Of a stretch of 64,000 bases of DNA, positions 48,578 through 58,734 are shown piece by piece. The stretch spans positions 30,267-94,266 of the forward strand of contig NZIP01000041.1 in the NCBI GenBank assembly GCA_002691645.1. Reading direction: 5' to 3'. The translations under genes and the position numbers were made by a program. Origin of the DNA: Flavobacteriaceae bacterium. GTDB taxonomy: Bacteria > Bacteroidota > Bacteroidia > Flavobacteriales > Flavobacteriaceae. Every line of letters starts with the position of its first letter. Positions within the stretch are counted from its first letter, which is position 1. The notes beneath the pieces are model-generated. The model did no database searches, was not told the DNA's origin, and worked only from the letters and a program-made list of their open reading frames with translations.

Positions 48578-49684
48578 TTGGAGAAAACTTCAATTTTTTT
48601 GGCCTTTATTTTTATCGGAATTCTATTGAGATTTAAGATGAAGTCTGACCAAGAATTGCTCGGAATAAAAAAAATAATTCTTGATTTAGCACTTCCCTCT
48701 ACAATTTTTATCGCTCTGCTAAAAATTCAATTTGAATCAAGCCTTTTGTTATTGCCAATCTTAGCTCTTGGATTCAACTTTATTCTTTATTTACTTGTTC
48801 CTCATATCACAAAAATCCTCAAAATCAAGGAAACCAAATATCGTAACACTGCTTTATTAATTGTTCCATCGTTAGCTCCTGGTTTATCCTGTTTTCCCTT
48901 TGTGGCTGAATTTCTTGGGCCAAAATTTTTAGCACAAGCCGCTATGGCTGATTTGGGTAATAAAGTATTCGTCTTGGTCATTCTATATTTTGTTGCGATG
49001 AAGCTGTTTCATGGAAATAATAAGACAATGAGAATGCAAAAAAAACGCAATCGACTTGATTTTGTGAAGGCATTGATTTTAGAGCCAGTAAACTTATTTA
49101 TTTTGACTGCCCTTTTTTTAATTCTAATGAATATTGACTTTAATGCCCTACCATTTCTATTTCAAGAAATTTTAACAAAGTTGTCATATATCATGACTCC
49201 ACTAATTCTCATATTTATTGGATTGTCGCTTAAAATAAAACAACGTCAATTTTTCCAAATTATATCCCTCTTGGCGTTTAGGGCCAGCATTAGCTTTTTT
49301 ATTGTTGCCTTATTCATGGGAGTTACTGGCTATACTTCACCCAACCAAGTAATTCTTTTCCTTGTTTTTTCTTTAAGTGCATGTAGCTTTTGGCCCTATG
49401 CACATATCTCTCTTGTAGAAGAACAAGAAAAAAAGAATTATAATAAGACATTTGATAGTCAATTTGCTATTGGCATACTCGCCTTATCGTTTCCATTTTC
49501 TACTACTTTAATATTGGGTATTCTAAATACACCTGAGACCTTTCAAACAACACCAACTTTTATCATAAGTGGTTTGTTATTATTCTCTATTGGATGCCTT
49601 TATCCTTATAGCAGATATATATTAAAGAATACAAAAACCATCAGCTTTAACAATCCTAAATTTGAATCATCAGATTCGAATTAA
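48578..49684 (+). CDS. AEC-family transporter (TTG start)
   Basis: 368 aa, ~10 TM; LGIKKIILDLALPSTIFIALLKI, MADLGNKVFVLVI. Confidence 0.75.
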   Translation: MEKTSIFLAFIFIGILLRFKMKSDQELLGIKKIILDLALPSTIFIALLKIQFESSLLLLPILALGFNFILYLLVPHITKILKIKETKYRNTALLIVPSLAPGLSCFPFVAEFLGPKFLAQAAMADLGNKVFVLVILYFVAMKLFHGNNKTMRMQKKRNRLDFVKALILEPVNLFILTALFLILMNIDFNALPFLFQEILTKLSYIMTPLILIFIGLSLKIKQRQFFQIISLLAFRASISFFIVALFMGVTGYTSPNQVILFLVFSLSACSFWPYAHISLVEEQEKKNYNKTFDSQFAIGILALSFPFSTTLILGILNTPETFQTTPTFIISGLLLFSIGCLYPYSRYILKNTKTISFNNPKFESSDSN

Positions 49685-49749
49685 GTAATATGATTGTTAG
49701 GTTGATGGTAAAATTGTATGTTTAAATTTGATTGTAATTAGAACATCGA

Positions 49750-50355
49750 TTGATCTCAAGTATACCTTTAATAATTTTAACAGCAGGAAGCTCAAGTAGA
49801 ATGGGAACTTCTAAAGCCCTTCTGCCTTGGAATAAATCCACGCTAATAAAAGAACTCGTCGATAAATACTCGAAAATCAATCAGACAGTTATTGTCGTTA
49901 GCGGATCAAATCACAATGCACTTCTCAGCCAAAACCTACAGACTTCACATATCATAGAAAACACAAATTTCAAACTAGGCATGGGCAAGAGTATTGCTGT
50001 GGGGGTCAATTATGTCAAGACTCACTTCCCAGAGGCTAAAGGTGTTTTTATTGTCACTATTGACCAGCCTTTCATTCCTCTTTCACATCTACAAAATATG
50101 TTAGCTACCTTTAAAACCAACACTATAGTCGTATCATCAAGTGAAAAAGGATACCGTGGAATACCAAGCCTATTTTCCTCTGCCTACTTCAAAGAATTGG
50201 TAGGACTCGAAGATGATAGAGGAGCAAAACCTGTTTGCCTCAAACATAAAACCCATCTTCGACTGGTTAAAACGGTACATGAAGATTTAGATGATATGGA
50301 TACTCCCGAAATGTATCAAAAGTTAAAAGATAGACTGAGACTTAACCACCAATAG
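49750..50355 (+). CDS. MobA/MocA-like nucleotidyltransferase
   Basis: IPLIILTAGSSSRMGTSKALLPW, VTIDQPFIPLSHL. Confidence 0.85.
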   Translation: MISSIPLIILTAGSSSRMGTSKALLPWNKSTLIKELVDKYSKINQTVIVVSGSNHNALLSQNLQTSHIIENTNFKLGMGKSIAVGVNYVKTHFPEAKGVFIVTIDQPFIPLSHLQNMLATFKTNTIVVSSSEKGYRGIPSLFSSAYFKELVGLEDDRGAKPVCLKHKTHLRLVKTVHEDLDDMDTPEMYQKLKDRLRLNHQ

Positions 50356-51337
50356 CAATCATACTTCTGTTATCCTTATGATTCTCAGGATTGTTAAAAG
50401 CATTGGGGTCGTCCAATCCGGCTCTTGCTGCGAACTTATTGCTCAAGGCAATATCAATTTCACGATCGAACGATTCTCCATTTCGAAGTGAGCTCAATAA
50501 ATCATACTCTCCTGAAGAAAATAGACAATTCTTTAACTTTCCGTCAGCCGTTAACCGAAGTCGATTACAACTGTCGCAGAAGGGATTGGTAACCGTACTG
50601 ATAATGGCAAATGAACCCGTAAAGCCTTCTACCTTATAATTTTTAGCGGTGTCGTTTGCAGCGTCCTTTAATCGTTCAATTTGGGTTGATCCATAATGAC
50701 TTTCAGCGGTTTTTAGTATCGCTTCTAACGACACTGTCTTAGACCTGTCCCAATTGTTTCCATCAAAAGGCATAAACTCGATAAAACGAATTTGCCAGTT
50801 GCGGTCTTTGGAAAGATTGATAAAAGGGATGATTTCATCGTCATTAATTCCTTTGAGCAAAACCACATTGAGCTTTAATCGAAACCCTTGAGCGTCTAAA
50901 AGATTCATGTTTTCTTCGAGCTGTTCGTACTTATCTCTAAGTGTTATTTTCTTGAATTTCTCTCGATCTAAGGAATCAATGCTAATATTAATAACATCGA
51001 CATTGGCCTTTTTCAAGACATCGATATGCCGATGTATCGTGAGACCATTTGTCGTTAAAGCCAATTTGACCGGCAAGCTCGACAAACGCTCAATGATCTG
51101 ATTGAAATCTTTTCGAACCGTCGGTTCCCCTCCGGTTAACCTGATTTTGTCTACTCCCCTTTTTACAAAATGACTTGCAATTTCAAAAATTTCATTAGCA
51201 CTCATCAAATGAGCTGCGGGCATAAGTGGAATTCCTTCAGCTGGCATGCAATAGGTACATCGCAGGTTGCATTTTTCTGTGAGTGAAATACGCAAGTAAT
51301 TATGCGTTCTCTGATGCTTATCAATTAAAGGCTTCAT
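50342..51337 (-). CDS. moaA: GTP 3',8-cyclase MoaA
   Basis: YLRISLTEKCNLRCTYCMPAEGI, RLTGGEPTVRKD, NPFCDSCNRLRLTADGKLKNCLFS. Confidence 0.95.
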   Translation of the reverse strand: MKPLIDKHQRTHNYLRISLTEKCNLRCTYCMPAEGIPLMPAAHLMSANEIFEIASHFVKRGVDKIRLTGGEPTVRKDFNQIIERLSSLPVKLALTTNGLTIHRHIDVLKKANVDVINISIDSLDREKFKKITLRDKYEQLEENMNLLDAQGFRLKLNVVLLKGINDDEIIPFINLSKDRNWQIRFIEFMPFDGNNWDRSKTVSLEAILKTAESHYGSTQIERLKDAANDTAKNYKVEGFTGSFAIISTVTNPFCDSCNRLRLTADGKLKNCLFSSGEYDLLSSLRNGESFDREIDIALSNKFAARAGLDDPNAFNNPENHKDNRSMIAIGG

Positions 51338-52242
51338 GAGTGTTTCGGATTTCCTTTAATTAAATCAATTAAATGGAATGCTCCAGGAAAAACCGCCTTG
51401 TAACAATCCTCCACTCCTTTTGTAGAACCAGGGAAAGCCAATATTAAAGTCTGATCGATAAGACCTGCTACAGAACGAGAGAGCATCGCTAAGGGGTTTC
51501 GCTGTTGCCCATAATTTCTCATGGTTTCTTCAATTCCGGGAATTCTAGTGCCAAGCATATCAAGTAAGGCCTCTGGAGTGCGATCTCTCTTTGCTAAACC
51601 AGTACCCCCAGTAATTAATACAATATCTGCATTTGCAACTCCATGTCTAATTTTTTCTTGAATTTCTGCAATCTCATCAGCAACAACTTCCTTAGGTAGA
51701 AGCTCGACTCCATCTTTTTTTAGTAAATCCTCCAAAATACCACCTGAAACGTCCTCAGCTTGAGCAGAAGAAACTCGATCAGAACAAACTAGAACAAGGG
51801 CTTTTTTCTGATGACCACTGTAATTTCGAGAAGACTTTCCTCCTTTTTTCGACAGGAGCTTTATTGAACTGATTTCAATCTGCTTATCGATAGGCTTTAG
51901 CATATCATACATGTTGAGCGCTGCAATAGATGCGCCATGCATGGCTTCAACCTCAACTCCTGTTTTATAAATGGTTTTTACCTCGCATTTGATGCGAATT
52001 TCTAAACCTCTAATCTCATAGCTTATTCTTGTTGATTCAATAGGTAATGGGTGACAATCAGGTAGTAATTCTGGTGTTTTTTTAACGCCTAATAGGGCCG
52101 CTGCCTTACTCATTTCCAAAACATCCCCCTTGGGCACTTGACCCTGCTCAATAGCGGTAATGGTTTCGGAGCTTCCGACTTTCACTACAGCGCCTGCGAG
52201 GGCAATTCTCAAGGTATTACTCTTTCCTGTTATATCAACCAC
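51334..52242 (-). CDS. bifunctional MoaC-MogA/MoaB-type molybdenum cofactor protein
   Basis: N-terminal MVDITGKSNTLRIALA...KTGVEVEAMHGASIAALNMYDM (MoaC), C-terminal LITGGTGLAKRDRTPEAL (MogA/MoaB). Confidence 0.9.
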   Translation of the reverse strand: MVDITGKSNTLRIALAGAVVKVGSSETITAIEQGQVPKGDVLEMSKAAALLGVKKTPELLPDCHPLPIESTRISYEIRGLEIRIKCEVKTIYKTGVEVEAMHGASIAALNMYDMLKPIDKQIEISSIKLLSKKGGKSSRNYSGHQKKALVLVCSDRVSSAQAEDVSGGILEDLLKKDGVELLPKEVVADEIAEIQEKIRHGVANADIVLITGGTGLAKRDRTPEALLDMLGTRIPGIEETMRNYGQQRNPLAMLSRSVAGLIDQTLILAFPGSTKGVEDCYKAVFPGAFHLIDLIKGNPKHS

Positions 52243-52246
52243 TTCT

Positions 52247-52681
52247 CTATGTATTTACCTTCCAACTGTGTGACTCATCTTCATAAATCTCCTTTCCGAA
52301 AATGGGTAGTTCAGCTTTTACTCTATTTACACATTCTTCAATCGCTTGAAATGTATTTGATCTATGCCTTCCTGAGAGAAAAACAAAAAAACAAAGTTCA
52401 CCTACATTTACCCTTCCTATACTGTGATAAATATGAATACAACTCAAATCGTATTTGGAAATCATTTCTTCTCTGAGCTTTTCGGCCAGCACATTACACA
52501 TCTCTTCTTGCGCAGAATAACTAATAGCTGCTACAGTTCGATCCTCATGCTGGTCTTGACGAATTTGACCCATGAAGGTCTGATGCGCTCCAATCTTAAT
52601 CTTAGATTGATGTTTTTCTATAGATTCGGTTATAAACAGCGGGCTAATCGCTCCGTTTTTAAATATATTTTTCATTGACAT
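52247..52681 (-). CDS. moaE: molybdopterin synthase catalytic subunit MoaE
   Basis: CIHIYHSIGRVNVGELCFFVFLSGRHRSNTFQAIEECVNRVKAELPIFGKEIYED. Confidence 0.9.
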   Translation of the reverse strand: MSMKNIFKNGAISPLFITESIEKHQSKIKIGAHQTFMGQIRQDQHEDRTVAAISYSAQEEMCNVLAEKLREEMISKYDLSCIHIYHSIGRVNVGELCFFVFLSGRHRSNTFQAIEECVNRVKAELPIFGKEIYEDESHSWKVNT

Positions 52682-53739
52682 TGAGTGCTAAGATAAGTTG
52701 AAATATCTTCAATTGAATTGAGCAGCGCAAAAGAGTTTTGAAGCCCCGAATTCAAGCATAATTCTTGAGCCTTTTTCGCTCTTGATCCCGATTGACAGAA
52801 AAATAAAATGGGTTTGGCAGATTCACATTGATCTTCGAGTTTCTCAAGAAAATTGTCGCTACCTACAGGCAGTCGAAATATAAATTCAAATGGCAATAGA
52901 GGTATTTCTTCTTCAGAGCGAAGATCAATCCAATTATAGCCTTCATAACTTACTAGTTCTTCTATTGAAATGTGAATTTTATGTTCGGCTTTGGCCTTTT
53001 TGTTTTTAACATTCTCAAACTGGGCTGAATTGACCTTAAATTCAATTGAACGTTGGCGGTGATTTAAAAAATCGTAGTACCACAAGGTTCCGCTCAGAAC
53101 ACCAGGCAAACCTAAAAGCACTTTAATTACTTCAGTGGCTTGAAATTGCGCTAAACTACTCGAAACAGTGGAGAGCATTCCAGACTGCTGGCAGGTTGGT
53201 ATTTCTTTATACTGCGGTTTTTTGGGATACAGACATCGTAAAGTAGGCCCTCCCTTGTAATTAAAGACCGTCAATTGGCCTTCAAACTTATACAAAGCGG
53301 CAAAAACTAAAGGCTTATTGTGCAATACACAAAAGTCATTAATCAAATAACGGGTATTTATATCATCAGTAGCATCGACCACAACATCATGGTTGCGAAT
53401 TAGTTCAGCTGCATTGTTTTCATGAAATAGGGCTGTGTGATAAGCTACTTTGCAATCTGGAAAATAAGCCTTGAGATATTCGGCTACGACCTCAGTTTTG
53501 TAACGTCCTACATCTTCATTTCTAAAGAGCATTTGACGGGCAAGGTTATGCGTAGCTATACGGTCAAAATCAACAACAGTTAGGTGTCCCACTCCTGTCG
53601 AGGCAAGAATCTGAAGAAGCGGGCACCCAAGACCTCCGACCCCAATAACCAATACTCGACTCTCAAGCAATTGCTTTTGACCCTCGACTCCGATCTGTTC
53701 CAGCGTTTGTTGTCTTAAATACCTACTGTTCTTTTTCAT
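52672..53739 (-). CDS. moeB: HesA/MoeB/ThiF-family adenylyltransferase with C-terminal rhodanese-like domain
   Basis: RYLRQQTLEQIGVEGQKQLLESRVLVIGVGGLGCPLLQILASTGVGHLTVVDFD; ILFFCQSGSRA. Confidence 0.9.
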   Translation of the reverse strand: MKKNSRYLRQQTLEQIGVEGQKQLLESRVLVIGVGGLGCPLLQILASTGVGHLTVVDFDRIATHNLARQMLFRNEDVGRYKTEVVAEYLKAYFPDCKVAYHTALFHENNAAELIRNHDVVVDATDDINTRYLINDFCVLHNKPLVFAALYKFEGQLTVFNYKGGPTLRCLYPKKPQYKEIPTCQQSGMLSTVSSSLAQFQATEVIKVLLGLPGVLSGTLWYYDFLNHRQRSIEFKVNSAQFENVKNKKAKAEHKIHISIEELVSYEGYNWIDLRSEEEIPLLPFEFIFRLPVGSDNFLEKLEDQCESAKPILFFCQSGSRAKKAQELCLNSGLQNSFALLNSIEDISTYLSTQCQ

Positions 53740-53969
53740 CCTCCAGAAAAGGGTGGAAAAACATCTATGGCACTTTGATCTAGTGCGGTCTCTCCTTCAA
53801 TTATTGCGTTGTTTTGAGCGAGCTGATAACTCATTGATTTTAGAGCTGGGAATGCTTGTTCTATGCCATCGCGTACAGCCTCAAATTTCAGTACACTTAC
53901 TTCTAATTCGTAAACAGCTAAACCAAGTTTATCAATGAGTTGACCAAAAAATCGAATTTCTACTTTCAT
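53736..53969 (-). CDS. moaD: MoaD/ThiS-family sulfur carrier
   Basis: 77 aa; C-terminal VFPPFSGG di-glycine. Confidence 0.9.
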   Translation of the reverse strand: MKVEIRFFGQLIDKLGLAVYELEVSVLKFEAVRDGIEQAFPALKSMSYQLAQNNAIIEGETALDQSAIDVFPPFSGG

Positions 53970-53970
53970 T

Positions 53971-54723
53971 TTAAAATGCGATAAGTTTTACAGCAGCTAC
54001 AATAAGAACTACTGCAAGTACTTTCTCTAAATTAACAAAGCTAAGGGATTTAGACCCCCAGTATCCTCCCAAAATAGCGCCCAATGCCACAACTCCTATA
54101 AATAGAAAAAGGTGTTCGTCGATTTGAATACCACTTTGAAGTTGACCCGCGAGTCCAGCAGCAGAATTCACCCAAATAAAAAGAGCAGAAATTCCAGCGG
54201 TATTTTTCACATCGGCCCACTTTAAAAGCAAAAGCAAAGGTGAAAGTATAATGCCCCCTCCTATTCCGATTAATCCAGATACGAAACCAATTGTCGCGCC
54301 TATGACTAAAGCTCCTAGAATGTTGAATTTTTCTTCTTCAATTTGCAATTCTCTTTGGGCGGGTTTGAGTAAAATACGCACCACGGCCGCCGCTAAAAAA
54401 AGACCTAAAATTATTTTATATAAGCCGGATTCTAAGTTCAACATTCCTCCCAAAAAAGAAGCAGGAACAGAGGTCACTGCTAAAAAAAGAAAGAGTTTGA
54501 GTTTAAAAAATCCCAAGCGGTAAAACTGAACAAAAGAGATGCCTGCAACTACAAGATTTAAGCTCAGCGCAGTCTGTTTCATCACAATGGTATCAAAGGA
54601 AAACAAGGCCATAAGTGCTAAATAAGCGCTTGCACCTCCATGCCCCACACTCGAATAGATAAAAGCGCATATTATTAAAACTACTGCAAAAAGAATAAGA
54701 GGATCAAACATCGTTTTATGCAA
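53971..54723 (-). CDS. TauE/SafE-family sulfite exporter
   Basis: YSSVGHGGASAYLALMALFS, GFVSGLIGIGGGIILSPLLLLL. Confidence 0.9.
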   Translation of the reverse strand: MHKTMFDPLILFAVVLIICAFIYSSVGHGGASAYLALMALFSFDTIVMKQTALSLNLVVAGISFVQFYRLGFFKLKLFLFLAVTSVPASFLGGMLNLESGLYKIILGLFLAAAVVRILLKPAQRELQIEEEKFNILGALVIGATIGFVSGLIGIGGGIILSPLLLLLKWADVKNTAGISALFIWVNSAAGLAGQLQSGIQIDEHLFLFIGVVALGAILGGYWGSKSLSFVNLEKVLAVVLIVAAVKLIAF

Positions 54724-55897
54724 TTATAAAGCAATCGACTAAAGTACCTTCGGCCAGTTCACGGGTTGTTTCGGGTATATACACCAAAACATCCGCTATG
54801 GCAAAGCCCAATAATTTCGAAGAACTTTGATGTTCTAAAATGCGTACCCTATTGCTGTTTCGTTTTCCTTTTAAAAACAAGGCTCTTCCTGTTGTATTAC
54901 TAACACCTTGTTCAAGAGCTAAAGGTATTGAGGAAGATTGAAATTCACTGGTGTTTTGCAATCGCTTGAGAAAGGGCAAAACATACATATAATAACAAGT
55001 CAAAGCAGATCCAGGGTTGCCGGGGAGCGCAAAGAGGTAGTTGTGATTGAGCCCTCCAAAAAACAAGGGTTTACCAGGTTTTTGCTTGACCTTATAGAAA
55101 TAAGTCTGAACGCCCAACTCTTGTAAACTGCGATAGACAAAATCATAGGCTCCTACCGATATTCCTCCTGAAACTAGAGTTAAGTCAGCACTGTTTAGAG
55201 CCTCTTTAAGTGCTTCACGAGTCGCATCAAAATCATCTTTTACGGCAATCACTCTTTGAACGCTAATACAATTAGATTCTAATGCAGCTTTTAAGACGGA
55301 AGAATTGGATTCATAAATTTCACCTTTTTGTAAGGGGCGATTCTCTGAAACCAACTCATCTCCGGTAACCACAATGCTTACTTTGGGCTTTTGATATACT
55401 TCGATCTCATTAAGACCTAAGCTTTTCATTACCCCTAGACTCGATGCATTAAGTTGAAAACCCGACTCAAATAACAACTGCTCTTTTTTAAGATCAGAAC
55501 CTATAGCTCTAATGTGTTGGTTTGGTTTTGGAGGATGCTCAATGTACAATTGACTACCAAGTTGACGAGCGTGCTCTTGCATAACCACAGCATTTGCTCC
55601 TGAAGGAATCGGTGCACCTGTAAAAATGCGAGCAGCTTGGCCCTGATTTAATGTTACTGTAGCTTTACTACCCGCTTGAATTTCTGTTATGACCTCAAAT
55701 TCTAAAGGGTCGTTTTCGATGTAATGAATGGCGTAGCCATCCATTATCGATTGCTCAAAGGAAGGTAAATCAAAGGGGCAATAAAGATTTTTTGCCAGGG
55801 TATAACTCAAAGCCTTTTCGAGTGATACCACTTGAACTTTAGGTAATTCTAAATCAATTTCTGCAACAATTCTTATAGCCTCTTCAACTCCAATCAT
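54716..55897 (-). CDS. moeA: molybdopterin molybdotransferase MoeA
   Basis: LPSFEQSIMDGYAIHY, RIFTGAPIPSGANAVVMQE, TLVSGGISVGAYDFV, ALPGNPGSA. Confidence 0.94.
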   Translation of the reverse strand: MIGVEEAIRIVAEIDLELPKVQVVSLEKALSYTLAKNLYCPFDLPSFEQSIMDGYAIHYIENDPLEFEVITEIQAGSKATVTLNQGQAARIFTGAPIPSGANAVVMQEHARQLGSQLYIEHPPKPNQHIRAIGSDLKKEQLLFESGFQLNASSLGVMKSLGLNEIEVYQKPKVSIVVTGDELVSENRPLQKGEIYESNSSVLKAALESNCISVQRVIAVKDDFDATREALKEALNSADLTLVSGGISVGAYDFVYRSLQELGVQTYFYKVKQKPGKPLFFGGLNHNYLFALPGNPGSALTCYYMYVLPFLKRLQNTSEFQSSSIPLALEQGVSNTTGRALFLKGKRNSNRVRILEHQSSSKLLGFAIADVLVYIPETTRELAEGTLVDCFIIA

Positions 55898-55916
55898 GCC
55901 CTAGCTGCAAAGAATA

Positions 55917-58214
55917 TTAAGCGTCTAGATTTTGAGCATAAGGCTGTTGATACAAACGCTTACCCGTAGCTTGATACATTGCATTGGCTAAGGCACCCAT
56001 TACAGGTGGATACATTGGCTCTCCAAGTCCTGTTGGTGACATGCCATTATTCACAAAATGCACCTCTATCGCTTTTGGAGCTTCAGCGTGACGAATCAAA
56101 CGATAGCGATCAAAATTGGTTTGCTGTGGAGCTCCTTGTTTAAGATTTAAACCACTGTAAAGTGCGGTTCCAATTCCGTCAACGGTTCCTCCTTCAACAA
56201 GGTTTATCGCCGCATCTTTATTGACTACAATTCCGCAATCCACCGCTACACAAACATTTTCAACAATCGTTTGACCGTTTTCTACCTTGAGATCTACGAC
56301 ATCAGCAACGTAGGAGTTGTGACAGAAATAAGCTGCAAAACCTCGGTGCACTCCTTCTTTTGGAGTTCCCCAATTCGATTTTTCTTTAGCCAAGCGAATA
56401 ACCTCAGCATAGCGATTTGCATCATAATCATTTCGATCACCTACTGGATTTTTAATTGCGCGTTCAAAAAGCTCTAACCTGTAATCCACAGGATCTTTTC
56501 CGATTGCCTCAGCAAGTTCGTCTAAAAAGGATTGCTCTGCCGCAGCTATAAAGTTTGATCTAGGCGCTCTAAAGGCACCTGTAGTCACATTTGATTTAAC
56601 GGTAAAAGATTCTGCCAGATAGTTGTCGTAAGCACCTGCCGGAAAACGATTGGCCGCAAGAGGACTCTCTGGAATTCCACCTGCTCTCACGTGAAAAGCA
56701 GTAACTACATTGTTTTTATCAATCGCAGCTCTATAGGTCGCTTGATAAGCTGGTCTAAATACACCACAACTCATATCGTCTTCACGAGTGTACAACAATT
56801 TGACGGGTGCACTTACGTGCTGAGAAATGGCAGCAGCTTCAACCAAGAAGTGTCCGTATAACCTTCTACCAAATCCACCTCCCATTCGAGTCATTTCGAT
56901 ATGCACTTGATCGGGATTCATTCCCAATCGGGCTGCAACAGAAGGCTCCATGATACTAGGCGTTTGAATGGGGCCTATCAAATGGGCTTTTTCGGCGGTA
57001 ACATCGGCAAAAAAGTTCATAGGCTCCATAGTGTTATGCGCCAAATAAGGTGCAGAATAGGTTTTCTCTATAATGCGATCTGCCTTTCTAAAGGCCATTT
57101 CAGGATTACCGTCTCTTCGAGCAGTTTGCACATTAGCTTTCGCCGCGGCATTCAATTTTTCATTTTGTGCGGCTGTACTTTCTAGGCCTTTAGGAAAATC
57201 GAAGTAAGTGTCTCTTCCGAAGAAACTAATTTTGGTTTTTACATCGTCTGCTTCGACCCATTCACATTTCACCGCTTTTCTAGCTTGCATGGCTTGCCAA
57301 GTAGTATCGGCAACCACAACAACTAAATCTCTAAAAGCAGTAATGTCAAAGCCTGAATTTTGTGTCTCTCCTTGGTAGGCATCCATTTGAAAAATATCTA
57401 CAACCCCAGGCATTTGTTTGGCACTATCGGCATTAAATGATTTCAGGGTCATTCCGAAAGCAGGAGGATGAATCATTACTGCGATTTTCATTCCTTCTTT
57501 CATAACATCAATTCCAAATAAAGGTTGTCCTGTGGCGATTTTTAATCCGTCTACATTTTTCTTTGAAGATCCGATGATTTTATAGTCTGCAGGATCTTTG
57601 AGCGCTACTTCTTCTGGAACGGCTACTTCTGAGGCAGCGGCAGCAAAAACACCGTAGTGTTCTTTTTGTCCAGAGGATTCGTGAATGACATAACCGTTTT
57701 CTGTGCTCAATTCATCTTTGGAAACGCCCCACATATCAGCAGCTGCTTGAAGCAACATGTCTTTGGCGGTAGCCCCAGCTAATCGAAGTGCATCCCAACT
57801 TGAGCGAATCGAATTCGAACCCCCCGCAATTTGCATTCCAGAACGCGGAGCTTCTGCTTGACCGGCAATTTTAGAAATAAACGGCACTCCATAGAGTGAA
57901 GTGTCTAAAGGCGCCTGTTCAACGATGACCTTGGCCCAGTCCATATCTAGTTCTTCAGCCACGATCATTGGCATTGAGGTTTTTACGTTTTGACCTATTT
58001 CAGGATTCGGTGACATAATCGTCACTACCCCATTATCACCTATCTTTAAATATCCATTAAAATTGAACCATTCATCGGGCAATTCCAATACCATTTTTGG
58101 GGTCTGTTCACAGGAATACAACCAAGAAAAACCAATGGCAAAACCTCCAGTGGCCAGTGCACTTCTTTTGATGAAGGATCTTCTTCCTAATTTTGTTTTG
58201 ACTATTTGACTCAT
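55917..58214 (-). CDS. xanthine dehydrogenase-family molybdopterin-binding subunit (IorB-like, Tat signal)
   Basis: RRSFIKRSALATGGFAIGFSWLYSC; RMGGGFGRRLYGHFLVEAAAIS; TGAFRAPRSNFIAAAEQSFLDELA; GLGEPMYPPVMGALANA. Confidence 0.9.
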   Translation of the reverse strand: MSQIVKTKLGRRSFIKRSALATGGFAIGFSWLYSCEQTPKMVLELPDEWFNFNGYLKIGDNGVVTIMSPNPEIGQNVKTSMPMIVAEELDMDWAKVIVEQAPLDTSLYGVPFISKIAGQAEAPRSGMQIAGGSNSIRSSWDALRLAGATAKDMLLQAAADMWGVSKDELSTENGYVIHESSGQKEHYGVFAAAASEVAVPEEVALKDPADYKIIGSSKKNVDGLKIATGQPLFGIDVMKEGMKIAVMIHPPAFGMTLKSFNADSAKQMPGVVDIFQMDAYQGETQNSGFDITAFRDLVVVVADTTWQAMQARKAVKCEWVEADDVKTKISFFGRDTYFDFPKGLESTAAQNEKLNAAAKANVQTARRDGNPEMAFRKADRIIEKTYSAPYLAHNTMEPMNFFADVTAEKAHLIGPIQTPSIMEPSVAARLGMNPDQVHIEMTRMGGGFGRRLYGHFLVEAAAISQHVSAPVKLLYTREDDMSCGVFRPAYQATYRAAIDKNNVVTAFHVRAGGIPESPLAANRFPAGAYDNYLAESFTVKSNVTTGAFRAPRSNFIAAAEQSFLDELAEAIGKDPVDYRLELFERAIKNPVGDRNDYDANRYAEVIRLAKEKSNWGTPKEGVHRGFAAYFCHNSYVADVVDLKVENGQTIVENVCVAVDCGIVVNKDAAINLVEGGTVDGIGTALYSGLNLKQGAPQQTNFDRYRLIRHAEAPKAIEVHFVNNGMSPTGLGEPMYPPVMGALANAMYQATGKRLYQQPYAQNLDA

Positions 58215-58237
58215 AATATTGTTCTTATACGATTAGC

Positions 58238-58696
58238 TTAGGCGTTTTTTACCGCCAATTTGATGGCTTCTTTAATTCTTAAATATGTTCCACAGCGACA
58301 TATATTGCCATTCATTACAGCCTCAATTTCTTCGTCTGTTGGATTTGAATTTTGGTTGAGCAAAGATGCGGCTTGCATGATTTGCCCCGCTTGACAGTAC
58401 CCGCATTGAGGAACGTCAACCTCAACCCAAGCTTGTTGTAAAGGATGAGAACCATCATCTGAAAGTCCCTCTATGGTTGTGACCTTTTGATTTCCGACTG
58501 CCGATACTGGCAATTGACATGAACGAATTGCATTTCCATTGAGCAAAACGGTACACGCTCCACATTGTGCAATTCCACATCCAAATTTTGTACCCACCAT
58601 TTTAAGGTGATCTCTTAGTACCCAAAGTAAAGGAGTTGAGGCGTCTGCTTCGACTTCTTTAGTTTGTCCGTTAATCGTAAGTTGAAATAAAGCCAT
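58238..58696 (-). CDS. (2Fe-2S)-binding subunit of xanthine dehydrogenase-family oxidoreductase (IorA-like)
   Basis: [44 protein letters not shown]. Confidence 0.94.
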   Translation of the reverse strand: MALFQLTINGQTKEVEADASTPLLWVLRDHLKMVGTKFGCGIAQCGACTVLLNGNAIRSCQLPVSAVGNQKVTTIEGLSDDGSHPLQQAWVEVDVPQCGYCQAGQIMQAASLLNQNSNPTDEEIEAVMNGNICRCGTYLRIKEAIKLAVKNA

Positions 58697-58734
58697 AATT
58701 CTCTTTTTTTTAAAGATATTTATAATTCATTAAA

